From Saccoglossus kowalevskii (Eukaryota > Hemichordata > Enteropneusta > Harrimaniidae), in NCBI RefSeq assembly GCF_000003605.2, contig NW_003143794.1, positions 619,823 to 655,319 on the forward strand: 35,497 nt of DNA. Reading direction: 5' to 3'. The translations under genes were made by a program, and so were the position numbers. Numbering within the stretch: the first letter of the stretch is position 1; each line of letters starts with the position of its first letter. The notes beneath the pieces were generated by a model, which had not been told where the DNA came from, searched no databases, and saw only the letters and a list, made by a program, of their open reading frames with translations. Positions 1 through 25,900 of the stretch are shown piece by piece.

Positions 1-475
1 AGACAAACTAAACACTTTAATAAACTCGTTTACAAATGCAAGCAATATTTAGTCCCACCATATTTATCTGACCTTCTCATTTCAAACTCTGCCATCCATC
101 CTACAACACCAGAAATCGATTTCATATTTCAAAATCTCACACTCGCTCTTTTAAATATCGCGCAGCTACAGCTGCTAATAATATTGTATAATTTTATCTT
201 ACTACTTTGTTGTCAATTCATATTTTACCCCATTTATGCATTTTAACGTTTTGTTCGGACTGCTATGTTATTGTCATTTTTTTTATTGTAATTTTATCAT
301 ATTATTTCGTAGTCATTTTATTTTATACCCTATTTATGCTTTTCTGTATTGTGTTCTCGTCATTTTTGCAGTGGTTTGTTTTAATTCTATGTGAATTTTT
401 ATATCTATATGCTGTGCATGAAAAACCATTTATGGATGTACTGTTCTAAATGAATAAATTACAAATTGCAAATTA
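1..475 (+). mobile_element. possible 3' end of a non-LTR retrotransposon
   Basis: The first 234 bases form an open frame with no start codon that runs in from the left edge. Its early part contains KLVYKC followed by YLVPPYLSDLL. This resembles the 'LVYK..HGLAPSYLSDLL' stretch often seen near the C-terminus of LINE reverse-transcriptase proteins. It is followed by about 240 bases of T-rich, non-coding DNA and then by a tail at roughly 455-475 (AATAAATTACAAATTGCAAA), which looks like a LINE 3' terminus. The RT catalytic core is outside the window and the similarity is short, so this is a suggestion only. The short hydrophobic + strand frame at 207-449 is treated as chance. Confidence 0.3.
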
Positions 476-1076
476 CAATTCATAATCCAATGTATCTATC
501 AATAATTTTATATACAGTATCCAATTTTTCCAATTTATACCTTGTATTGAACCATTTTTGTACAAACTGTTTAACAAATTCCAACATAAATGCAGTTATA
601 CAAAATGTATTTTTTTGGACTCTCTGAGAACCTGTTTCATCAAAAATGCAATTAACAATTAACTAGTGCCCTTATTGCTTACATACACATCAATTGTTTT
701 TTCAAAATTGTTCAGTTGTCAAAATCAAGAATTATGTGACACTTCTGAAACAAAAAAAACTGTAAAGCTATCCATAAAACAAAAATTGGTTGTAACATTT
801 CCACGCTAATGGTATCATTATGTTGAAGAAAGGGCTTTGCTTCGCTTGTTCAAAGTTTAACTTCAAGTTCATTGCCTCCATATAAATGTATAGATGCCTT
901 GAATGACCTGATACATGAATTTATGTCTTTGATTTACACTGTGGTATAAATTCACTAGAGGCTTGCAGTTATGTAATTGTAAATCTTTGATTAGATCCAA
1001 GTTCTAACAAACTTGTGTCATGTGTCCAAACATAGGGGTGTTTCCCATGACATATTTTTAAATACATTCTTCCAAG
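476..1076. other. no gene seen; probably MCM8 upstream intron
   Basis: This AT-rich stretch shows no convincing exon. The first recognisable MCM8 exon needs an upstream exon that supplies one base of a split codon and the Gly/Arg-rich N-terminus of the protein. I looked for such an exon with a GT donor here and did not find one, so this is best read as part of the first visible MCM8 intron, with the 5' exon(s) and promoter left of the window. Confidence 0.5.
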
Positions 1077-14179
<13,103 letters not shown>

Positions 14180-14292
14180 TCCCTGTAGTTATATTGCAAT
14201 TAACAATATTGCACGTGTTGAATGAAATTTTTATTTATAAACTTGTATAAAAAATTTCTTTTTGCTCATTTGATCTACATTGTTATGACGTT

Positions 14293-14298
14293 ATTAAA
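14293..14298 (+). terminator. candidate MCM8 polyadenylation signal (ATTAAA)
   Basis: ATTAAA lies 114 bases after the MCM8 stop codon in an AT-rich 3' untranslated region. It is the first standard variant signal after the stop that I can see. The cleavage site cannot be placed from sequence alone. Confidence 0.45.
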
Positions 14299-14446
14299 GG
14301 ACCTCAGACAATTTCCATTTTGCTTCACTATTTCTTGTGTTGACTACTGTAAACAACCAAATTAATGAATGGCCTAGGATGTGTACAGAATACCTGACAT
14401 ATATGCTGTATGTGATGGGAAATATTTATCAGATACCACAGATGTA

Positions 14447-14790
14447 TACTGTAGAATACTTTATTTTCGCTTGGATTCGCTGAAGGGATGATTCAGTGAA
14501 AATAAAATCCAGCGAATATACTTTTTTTCTTATATTTCACATTAAACTCATCAAAAATCAGTGAAAATAAATTCCATACAAAAAGCCTTTGCAGAGAGAT
14601 CACTGCGAGATTTCACATGTGTGAAAGGCATGGACCAAATGTCTGCTTCAAAAATAAAATGGGTTGAATGTTGAAATTCTAAGCTTTCAGAGGGGAATAT
14701 AGCATTGCGATACACGTCATCGAAATTGACCATCAAATATGTATAGCACATTATTTGGCGTAGAAATGCTCAAAAAATAGTACATGTACC
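14447..14790. repeat. dispersed repeat shared with 30258-30449
   Basis: The block opens with TACTGTAGAATACTTTATTT, like the TACTGTA ends of the inverted-repeat elements at 3228 and 17192, followed by short complementary TTCGCTG and CAGCGAA stretches. From 14602 to about 14775 it matches 30258-30449 along its length; shared landmarks are GAGGGGAATAT, ATATGTA.AGCA, ATTATTT and GAAATRCTC. CpG sites present in the 30-kb copy are mostly TG or CA here. The right boundary is not defined. Confidence 0.6.
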
Positions 14791-16374
14791 AGTAACACGT
14801 TTGTTGAATTCCAACACTGACTTTTGTTGTTTTTACTTTCGCTTTCACTCATAACGTGGGATCCTGCAGTGATCAGAAAATAAGTCTATTACGTACCTTT
14901 ATGAAGGCAGACACATGGCGTGTCAGAATAATCAGGAAATAAAAGTACATACTGGATTATAATTTCAATGGTGAGCAGGTCTGTGTATGAAGTATACACA
15001 AGACATGACAATAGACGTATCCATGGGAAAGATATGTCCAAGAGTGGTCACTTTTGAACCACATCACACATGTGCAACCACTCACCCACTAAATTGCTCG
15101 GCCATTCTAATAAAAAGTCTTTCCTATGGCTTGTAAAACAAGTTATTAGAATAATGTAGCAATGCATGTCACTAAATTATATTGGTCCACAAAGAATATT
15201 TTTGAGCCAGATAATGTAATCTCAGTAACATTCTCACTTAAAACAATGCAGCTGCTCAAAATTTCATTTTATTGTGATGTATGCTGAATTTCTCATACAA
15301 ATACTAGCAAAACATACCATTGATTTGTCTAATTTCCATTGCATCGTCTAATATACAAATAAAAACGAATCTAAAAATACATACTTTGGACATTAGGTGG
15401 TTAAATAAAACAAACACAGAGGTAGAAAATAAATAAGAATAAAAAAAAATGCAGCCGAGAAAAAAATCACTGCATACGGGCAAAGTTTCTTAGCCAATTA
15501 ATATTCAAAAAAACGTTTTTTATAAATATGTACAAAATTAACACCTTTCAGTAATTTTTCACAATTTCATAACTAAAAATATACACAGGTAAATTGATAA
15601 AAACAGGATTGCACATAATTTTCCCCCCAAAGTTTTATGCTGGATGGGTAGGCATTTTGATATTTAAAAGACTGACAATAGAACAAAATATCTTGAAAAA
15701 TTATTCATTCAGTACGCAAGCATAGAAAAAAAAATATCTTGGATATTTGTGCTTTGAAAGAAAGCGAGTATATACGACTTGCATGTCATGTCTACATTCT
15801 GTCCCTGTGTATTTTACCATGAGAAGTAATATAAAATCCCCAGCTTTAACTTGAAATGGTTAGAATCCAGTGATTATTTATGGCATACTTTTTATATATA
15901 TACATTTCTCTTTGCAATAAACTAATCAGAGGCCAGTAATCATTCTGCTGGTTTCTCAGATTTTGATTGCATTTTTTTGTTTTCTATTCCACAATCATTA
16001 TAGATATCAGTTTTTGATACACATACAAAGCACACTATACGTAGCATAAATTGGAAATCAATCATTCGCGACAATAAATTACATTCATTGAGAAAATGGC
16101 TTCATATAAGTTAATATATAACAAAGGACACCAGGCTAAAATAGCATGCTAGCTAAAAATATGTTTCACAAAACACTGGCGGATTGATATCACCTCTTTT
16201 AGAGTATGTTTCACACAAATCATGATTCAGCCGATATTAACAAACATACAAGCACCATATTTCCATATAACTTCATATATAAATAGGTGTAATAAAAACT
16301 ACTCTCTGCAATTACAATAAGCCAGCAGATACAAGGAACACATATTAGTTAAGAAATAAGTATCTCAGACACTG

Positions 16375-16416
16375 CCCTTTCCTTCTCTCCCCTCCCCCTT
16401 CCCTTTCCCCTCCCCC
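16375..16416. repeat. 42-bp pure polypyrimidine tract
   Basis: An uninterrupted run of C and T (mostly CCCTTTCC and CTCCCC units) lies between the convergent genes, about 260 bp past the candidate TADA2B polyadenylation signal. On the TADA2B sense strand it is a G/A-only tract. Such tracts can adopt triplex or H-DNA structures. Confidence 0.8.
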
Positions 16417-16673
16417 AATAATTGTCTAATGAGACAAAGCTTGACTTAGCAGTGCATCTAACTGCCAAGATAATCAAAAACATGCCACTAAAATAAGCCA
16501 CAAGAGCTTTACACAGGATTACAAATCGTATTTGGGTGAACTGTGTGAAAACAAACCAGTTCTCTAGAATAAAATATGAATAGAAAAAAATAAATCTCTT
16601 ATCATCAGAGTTTATACAATGGCAGCTTATTAGTATGTACTCTTGAGTATGCTGTTTCTTCAATATTGAAGTG

Positions 16674-16679
16674 TTTATT
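16674..16679 (-). terminator. candidate TADA2B polyadenylation signal (AATAAA)
   Basis: TTTATT on the + strand is AATAAA on the - strand, 222 bases after the TADA2B stop codon. It is the nearest canonical hexamer downstream that I can see. Confidence 0.45.
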
Positions 16680-16901
16680 TGGTGCGAATTGACAGGATTG
16701 AATAATTCATGGCATGGACTTGAACTGCTATATAAGTTTCTTCATTCAGCATTTACACATGGCTCTGGATTATTCCATCGTCAACAAATGTCTGTCTGCG
16801 CACTTAGTTTAAAAAAATACTGCTTCAAAGTGTTAAAATGGAAAAGATCAGGCTGGCAGTTTTCCTGAGAGTACTGTTATGCCAGGAATGTTTTAAGTTT
16901 T

Positions 16902-19900
16902 TCAGCTGGAAGAAATCCAACCAGTGTCAGTAAGGAAGTTTATTATTCGCTTTCTGTGAGCTTTATCAAGGTTGCTTGGATAGCGTGATTTGGTTGAAAT
17001 ACCTTGTCTTCTCGTCAAGTGATCCTAACATGGAGAGATAAAAAAAGGTGAATAAAAAAAATATGCACATTTTATTAAAATATTTACATACCATCAGAAT
17101 TTTATGGTGTAAAAAATGATTAGGGTTTCGTGGAAAAATAGTAAAAGTTCATCATCATCATCATCATCTTATCCAGTGCACCTTGTTCAACTACTGTAAA
17201 ATGACAAATTTTCACTGGGTTTGAATTTCGCTGATTTACCATTCAAGGCATATTCAGTGAGTTTTATATTCACGGTTTTATCATTTAGATAATGTGTTCT
17301 ATGCTCAATTTTACATATTCACTGGGTTTTAATTTAGCGCATTTTCCAGTCAGCGAAATAAGCAAAATTAAAACCCAGTGAATAATTAACCCCTCTACAG
17401 TATTTGTAAAAATTATAATGCAACATTTTATCAGTTTCCTTTGTTTTGACAAAGTGCTGCACACCAAATCCATTTTCTCTCGAGCTTGGGTTAAGAAGTA
17501 TGTAACAAATTTCACGACTATCAACAGGTTATATCGAACTGTAATTTACCTTTCACAATAGTTGATAGTCACTATAGACAATGTAATTATTTGAAAAAAT
17601 TAAACAATGCCTGATTACCAGGTTTCATGACTTTCACGATGGTTTAATTTGAAGCCTTTTGAAAGGAATTGGCACTACACGAACGTGATTCCGAAAATAG
17701 AAATCTTCCAGGTGGACGCTTAGTTGAGCATGGGGGCTAAGTCGGAAGCGTATGGTGCATTGTTGCAGCATTTAGTTACTAATATTCAAATTGAGATTAG
17801 CAAAGATGACTGCTTACCTTAACCACAATTGTCTTGATTGTAACGTAACGAGCAGGTTTCATGCCCATTGATTTGCATAGCTGAATCAAATATAGAATAA
17901 ACAAAATGTATCATCAAGTTTGGAAAACAAGTCATGAACACAAATATATAAATGAATGAGAATTCAGTGTGATTGTAAGAATAATAATACATGAGGTTAT
18001 TATGATACCACAAATTATTATTACATCTGTCACTGTAACGCCTTAAGTTACAGGGTGTCGTAATTTTGCGGTAATTTCATCCTACCATATTAGGAAATGC
18101 GAATTCCAAATATGGAATGATCACGTGCGTAAGCGTCCTCTAATAATAAAAACAAACATGGCTGCCACCAGAGTTTGACCGGACTTCACACAAAGAAGCT
18201 CGCTGATTCTGTTTTAAATATTTTGAATTTTGGCATTCGTATGGTGTATCCTTGGAAGGAAAAGATGTACAATATGAAGGTTATTACGAGAATACCTCGA
18301 AGTATGCACTCAGACAGTACGCCACGCATCGACTTCAGCTGTACTGTCTTCGTGCATACTTTGAGGTATCCTCGTAATAACTACATAATATACAAGACAG
18401 TACACTTGAAGGAATGTTTGACACATAGCGGAGGTCGATGCAACAGTGTCAGATCACATACTTTCAGTATCCTCGTAATAGTCCTAATGATTAAGCCATT
18501 TCCCGATTTAACCGCTCATTGTTTGAAGCAAAGAACTGAGCTATGAACATAGTTTTTAAAAATATCCATCGTCCATAATTGTTTTATATATGGAATTCGC
18601 ATAAAAATTACAATATGCTGTAACTTTATGGCGATACTATGACAGATGATATTATGTCACTTACCTTTTTCTCTTTTTCTGATAAGTAATTAAAACCCTG
18701 TGAGTACTTCATGTCCTGAAAGTCATTCAGGTCATTCACTGCAAAATATAATCAGAATATAATTCCACAAACTACACAAAGTAGCAGAGTGTTATCTCTA
18801 AAAGGCAACATGAAACTAATTTGACTGGCTGTTCATAAATGACCGGTTTAGCCACCTACTTTTTCAAAATAAACAATAGAATATTTTTAGAGACCCTGGT
18901 ATTAGAGATTTTTAATATTCATGTATGGTCCTATGATATTTTCTCTTAGCAAATAAATGATTACCATCAGAAAATGATTGGTAAAGTTAAGTTATTTGTC
19001 AGTGCATGAAGACTGAGAATATATATTGACAGTAAATATATATATAGATCATGAAAACAATATAACATAAAGTACGGTACACATTTATATAATGTGTAAC
19101 ACTCACCTTTATCCTCTTTCGTCTTTTCTTCCTTAACCCTACAAATAGAAATAAAATGTATGAATTAGAGACTGGCTTTTCACATTAACTGACTGCATGC
19201 ACTGTGCTGGTTTGGTGTTACTCTCTATAGTTAATCGTACATAACTCAGAGGAAACCACAGAACAGCAGTCGTCAATAGTTTCATTTTGATTCTTACATA
19301 TTGGTGAGATGACTGACCCTCTCTTGGTTGCTGAGGCAGCCATTTTCTTTTTGTTTTCTTTCCTCTTCTCTCTTTTATGCCTTGCACTTTCAAATTCTGA
19401 ACATTCTGAAAAATAAAACCATAGTTTTATATATACCCCTGAGAAAAACTTTTCTGGTGTGTTAAACAAATTTTTGGCACCAATGTGTGTGTATACGAGA
19501 TCTTCTCAAATTCAGTTAGTAAATTACTAATGTGACTTACTAATGATATAGGGATTTAATACTTAAATAAAATGATTTTAATTTTCGCTTCACTCCATGA
19601 GTCAGGGAAACCACAAGATTTTGTAGCAGTGAACATTGGCATCTTTAAGACAGCTAGTCATAGTGACTATAGAATTACTGCAACCCCACAAATGCAGTCA
19701 AATAAAGTGAAAAATGACAGTGGAAAAAATCTCAATTGTTCAGAAACGATGCAACAGAATCAACGAATTTTTGAAGCAGTTTCATGTGGTAAGTAAACAG
19801 TGGGTAAAAAAGAAACCAGTCAAAAACCAGTGGGCATTATGCGAGGAATGTCATTAATTTATTTCTGTGATGTGATTTGTGCTATCTAAATGTAGAATCA

Positions 19901-22900
19901 TAGCATGTCTTGTCAGCAAGGGCTCAAAAACTCATAATCAATCTGAAAATTAGGACCAGTACCAGTCACAGCTGTGATATGAATCCTGAGTGAATATATT
20001 ATGTCATACCAACCTGGTAATTTTGTAATACCATGTCGCCTGTACCTCATCAGTTCCTTTATTCTCAACCTTAGTTGTTTTTCTCCTGTGTAAACAGATC
20101 AAGATAATCAATATGGTAACAAAGATTGATCAACAGATTTTCACAAGAAAATAATTATTTGATATCTCTAATGAAGGTGACCTTCTTGTTTTGTCTAGAG
20201 AATGATAAAAACATTTTTCTGAAAATATCCACAAATTGCTTTCCAGATGCTGAATAATAACGATGCCAATATAAAGCATTCTATTCAGGATAACAGATCC
20301 ACACTAGATTTCTCTCAATTATATTATTACTGCAAAACTACCAGGATTAGAATGTAGAAAGCACTTACTTTGTAAATTTTCAAAGAACTGATCTTGTTCA
20401 CCTGCAGACATAAACTGGGCTAAGGATTTCATTTTTTCACGGAACTCCTTTCCCTCTCTGGGAATTCTTTTTTTAGCTGAAAGAAAAAAGAAAGATCAAT
20501 CAACCAATCAATGAAGTTCATTTAAAAAATTACTGGTTGATTTATGACTCTAAAGCAAACGTTTAAAATTTCAAAGCTGGAATCAGTTTAAAGAATTGCA
20601 AATACAGTGAGTATGTAAATTTTCAGTACTTACTTGGTACTTTTTTCGTTGTAGCCGCTGTAGAAATGGCAGCTGTAATTAAACCATATTCTCTAGCTAT
20701 CCGTTTCCGCCTTTCTCTTTCCATCAATTTTTTGGTGAACATATCAACATGTGTTAATTTTAACACTGTGAGAAAAATCAAAAAATAAAACTTGTATTTT
20801 AAAAGCATCACCAGCAAAAGCAAGATTACTTTTCAGCATTATTACAAATATAAATATACAAATGGCGGCATTTGAGACTACACTTAAAGAGTTGATAATG
20901 TTGTTGACCCTATACTTTTGAGTGGTAATGAAACCCAGAGCACAAAAAGAAGCTGGCTTGTGAAATGGACATCTCTTGGAACTTGTCAGCTCTACCAAAA
21001 AGATCCAGGTCCAAGTGTGTGGCATAGCTTTTAAACATTGTGCATATAGGTATAGAAAGTTGCAGTACTCACTAGAATCTAGCTCTTCATCATTTACGTC
21101 TACTGTTAAATTACTAACTAAAGTCTCAGCATCATTATCATATTCCTGAAATAAACAACAAAATGTATTAGAATAAACAAACTTTCTGATGTGAATACAA
21201 AACTGCAATTTTAAATATAGATGAACAAATCTTCAAATGACATTCGTATAGTAATGTAAGGATCTAAAATACCAATTTTGTTTTTCCCCAAAACGTATTA
21301 AATTATTATGATAGTATAAACTGATAACAGCACATGTTCAGAGGTAGGATTTATAGTCCATAGTTAGACACATTGATGTCACTGGATACCCCGATGATGA
21401 GTGTACAGTGGGCCAATTATCAATTGACACAATAAATTGTGATGTCAAGGTTGGTATATAAAGATTGGACAGCTTGTTTCTAGGTAAATTTTGCCCAATG
21501 AAGAGGATCCACGTTTTGGGTCACCATGAAATATGGTTAGCTGATCTATATACTAACAAATACTAGTCAAACTGGGAAGGCCTGATGCTACGGTTTTGAA
21601 AATAGAGTTTGGCACTTCAATTTGTGAACTCCAGCACTGGATATGTACGCTGATGTGGTGTGTGTAGTGCATTAATTTGTAACCTCCACCACTTACTAAC
21701 CAGATGTCTATGTTAGTGTGTGGTGAATGTTGCGTTTAGCAGAGGCCGGTGATATTGCCGGAGACAAGAATGATACCAAGCATAAATTTTCTTGTACCTA
21801 ATAAACTATGATTTCACATAGTTGACTAGCATTGAGCATTGTTGTTTCTAACTGTATATACATATAATTGTATTTAACTATATTGGAATCCATCAGTCTA
21901 AATTATCTCTGTGTTAGATGAATATGTAATTTTAAATTGGTTAAGGAGGTAAAAATATTGAATTTAAAAATATTGGGGGTTTGGGGTTGATATTTGACCG
22001 GACCATGTGACCTAGTAACAGACTTGCAGTGATGTAGAAATAAGCTGATAGGTGGTCATTTTGACCCCCTGCTTCTAATAAAATACCAGCTATTTTTTTT
22101 AACAGTAATATTTATAAATGTGGAAAAACAGTGGCTTTCCAAGTTTTTGGAAAACACTTGTTTCACCTTACTTGGAAGAAAAAACTACATCAATGACTTA
22201 CCCTCTCAAAATCATCTCTAAATGGCATATACCCTAATTCGTGTTGTTCTGCTAAAGTCATTTCTACTGGTGTAAATGGTGTTGTTAACGACGGTGACAA
22301 AGGGCCTGTAGGATAACAGGAAATAATAGTGAATTGCAAGATGCAGCAATAAAACTGGGTCTCCACTTTGGCTCCCAGAAACATTCCATTCCCTACATTT
22401 CACCAATGTTCACAGAAATACTAAATCAAATCAGTTTGTTGGTGTTTAACTTTACTATAATATTGGATTCACTGAGACAGCAAGACATATATGACACAAC
22501 TGGAAATGTAATGTACCATCTACCGGTACTCCACAAATTTGAGTTCTGTAGAAGTTACTCAAAATCAACTTACCGTCAAGTGGTGTTGTATGATCTATAA
22601 CTTTGGAATTAAGATTTGATGGAATAGTTGCTACAAAATAAAACAAAAACAAATTCATCAGTTTATGTTAATATGTTTACTAGAATTTAAAAATAGTGTT
22701 CGTCAGCAATGAACTAAAACAGTAAAATGATAGGAAATACATACAAATGGAAATTACTTGTAGCCACGTGATAATACCGGATTCGGTCGTAAATTCAGGT
22801 TTTTAAAAAAATGAAATGGGACCAAGAAATCAATTTGTCGACAGTTCTTAAAGTTTTTTTTTTTCTAAATATTTTGGCGTAATTTTTTGGACATTTCAAT

Positions 22901-25900
22901 CGTTCCTGACGCCGAAAATAGTCCATTAAGTTTTTATTCAAGAATATGTTTATTGTGACTGGCGTGAATGGGTAAGCTTCGTTTTGACAATGAGCTGTTA
23001 TCACAGTAAACAATGTTAAATTATTCTTTTAATGCTCAATTTATCTTTCGAAAACAACTATTTTTTTTATTTGAAAAAAAATCATGCCATTTTCCCCATC
23101 AAATTCCAAGCCAAAAGATCGTACTACAACATCGACAAATCTCTTCTGCGTTGCGTTCAATTACATTAACATACATTAATATATTCACGCAAAAAGAAAC
23201 ATGGCGGATACCCTACAGCATCTAGCGTTTATATGTGACCAGAATCATTTGCTTACAATGAAACTAAGTTGCATTTTATTTGCATTTCATAACAATTCAA
23301 CAAATTTATTATTTTTGCGTTATTATAATCACAACTGAGTAATAATCAACAATTGTGAAACGCAGCATGACCAAATTGCACAACTGTGATCGTTTGCTAC
23401 TACTCAATGCAGTTGTATTTGTTTTTATTTGAAACTTTGTTTAAAATATACTTTCGTTACCAATAAAATAAAATAAATGTATATGAAAAATGACACTGGG
23501 TGATATTGTAATGAAATTTCAGGCAGTCTACTCTTTAATTCAGCAAGAAAAAAAAATGTATCAAATTTTAAATTAGTTTCTGCAATACTTTCTTTCAACT
23601 TGGGTGGCCCAACTGACAGCGTTGAAAATAGAAGTCCCCAAAAATGTTTGATGATTATTTTTAAAAATGTTGAACCCCAAATAAGCGCCCACCAGCCGTG
23701 AAATCGTCCAGGGTGATTTTTCAGACGGGTGAATTTACGGCAGTGTACTTTATAGCTAAATTACACATAAATACAGTTAATTACCTTTTCCTATATTGCC
23801 TATTTGATACATTAATTCATAATGTTCCATTGCTTCCGGTGGTGATTTGGTTCCTATATGATCAGCAATATCCGCCCTGCAAATAAAAATGAAGTGTTCA
23901 ATAACAATAACAAAATGCAGATCAATTTAAGGTGAAAAGTAATTCATCAAATAAATTATTACAAAATTGGACTTTGGTTGGGAAATTTCTTACTGCATAC
24001 AAACTCAAGGTTTGAAAAAGATTGAATAACAATTATAAAAAAAATAAGACGGTATACATAGTGTATCATTTGTTGTCAGAAGGCAACATTTTTATTAAAA
24101 CATAATCACTTGAATGTTTCATGGCCAAAAAAACAGATGAAAAACAGCATTTTTTGTATTGAACCTCAGAAACTTATATTTATGTGTTTGTCATATTAGA
24201 AGATAATCGTTTGCATGATATTTTGATTCTTTCAGTGTCCTTAACAACATGTATTGTTAGTTTAAAAATTTTTGTTTTCATTAATTAAAGCCTGAATTAT
24301 AGTCAAACCATTTAACAAAATTATAGAGAACTAAAAACAGCACAACTTCGTGACCAGACGAAATTTTAGAAGCCAAAAAATTACAAAAACCAGCTAAATA
24401 ATTAGATGGTTGAATTTTTAGAGTTTTTACTCTGCCTACAGGCAAGATCATACAAAAAAACAGGAAAGCCTGAAACATGTTGCTGGAAACCAGTATACTC
24501 ATTTTCATTTGGTGTATACATTCGAATATTTCATACATTAATACAACCTTGTATCTATGTAACAACTATAAACTTTTTGAGTAGTAAAAAGTAATGATTT
24601 AGAGAAAACATACCAACTGCCGAATCCATATTGCTCTATGCCATCTAATAATAAAAGTTCTTCATGTGCCGTCCAATCTTCATTAAATATCGAAAAGTTC
24701 CCATTATCCTTTGAATGCAAGACATAATAAAGGAAAAACAAGAGACAGATTACTAAAACAAATTTCGTGCAAAACAATAGTGCAGTGTAACAGCTGGTCT
24801 GTAGGGTACAGCACTGAACAAAATACAAAACTAATGTGTCTGTCCCCTCTAAGCCACATTTTTACCAATTTTTTCTCAGTCAGGTTTTCAGTGAAATTGA
24901 GTACTCTTGAGAAACATGAAATGACAACGTTTCTCCATGCCAATTTTTTTAGGGGGAACACTATGTGTGCCTCAACAAAGGCACATATACATTTTGTTTA
25001 ATTCAATATTGTATTCATTATTTTTTTTTTAAATAATAATTTTAAAACTTTCATTACGGAATTATATAACTCCAACACACTCTTTTAAAAATCATTTCAA
25101 ACGCCATCTAGACCATGTGTAGTCATTAAATAATTCCGGTATGCGTTTTCTCTTTCATGATAATAGCTATTGTTCAGTGATTATTTGAATTACAAAGGCA
25201 TTAACACGATCTTTTGTTAGCGACATATGTTCTGAGGTCAAAAGGGAAAATTACAATATCAATTCTGTTTTTTAAATTTTACATGCCATGTGTACTCTCT
25301 ACAACATTCACGAGAACACTTAAACTACAAAAGCCAACCACTAACTACAGTTTTAGCTTTTTAATCAAAATAAAAATAGTACTACTACACAAGGATTCTT
25401 TACCATCATGAATTCATGAATGAGAAATAAAAATACGCTTGTGATTATGAAAATTGACCTCCAGAGATATCAATCACTATTTTAGTGATGAATTTATGAT
25501 GGAATGCATATATCAAATACAGCATGAATTCATGAATGAAGATGTGCTCCAGTAATAGAACACTACAAATAAGACCTGCATTTGACAATACCTATATTTA
25601 TAAAATTTTCGCTAAAATTTAGATATATAGTTGAAAGGTATTAAAATACGCATTGTTTATTTTACAACTCATAGTATAACACACTGATGGCATTTCTTAC
25701 AGTATTCAACACTAAATATAGAATTTATAAATATAGACTTTAGAGGATCAGTATCATAATAATGAGTACACAGGTCAGTTTTGGGTCAATTCACAGCAGA
25801 AGCTGAGCGAAGGCCAGAAAAAAAAAATAACGAATCCCTACAACTGCAACGACTGCTGTGTTCATTCATTAAAGCATTACTACCAACAATGCTGCTGGCC

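Larger units (their letters stand above)
14299..16673. other. intergenic DNA between convergent MCM8 and TADA2B
   Basis: No exon or RNA gene is recognisable. The stretch holds a repeat-derived block (14447-14790), a polypyrimidine tract (16375-16416) and otherwise AT-rich DNA. It probably includes both genes' 3' flanks. Confidence 0.6.

Noticed and set aside
207-449. 80-codon hydrophobic open frame
   Set aside because: A T-rich tract translates to Phe, Leu, Val and Tyr in any frame. It has no promoter or family resemblance and probably is retroelement 3' sequence.
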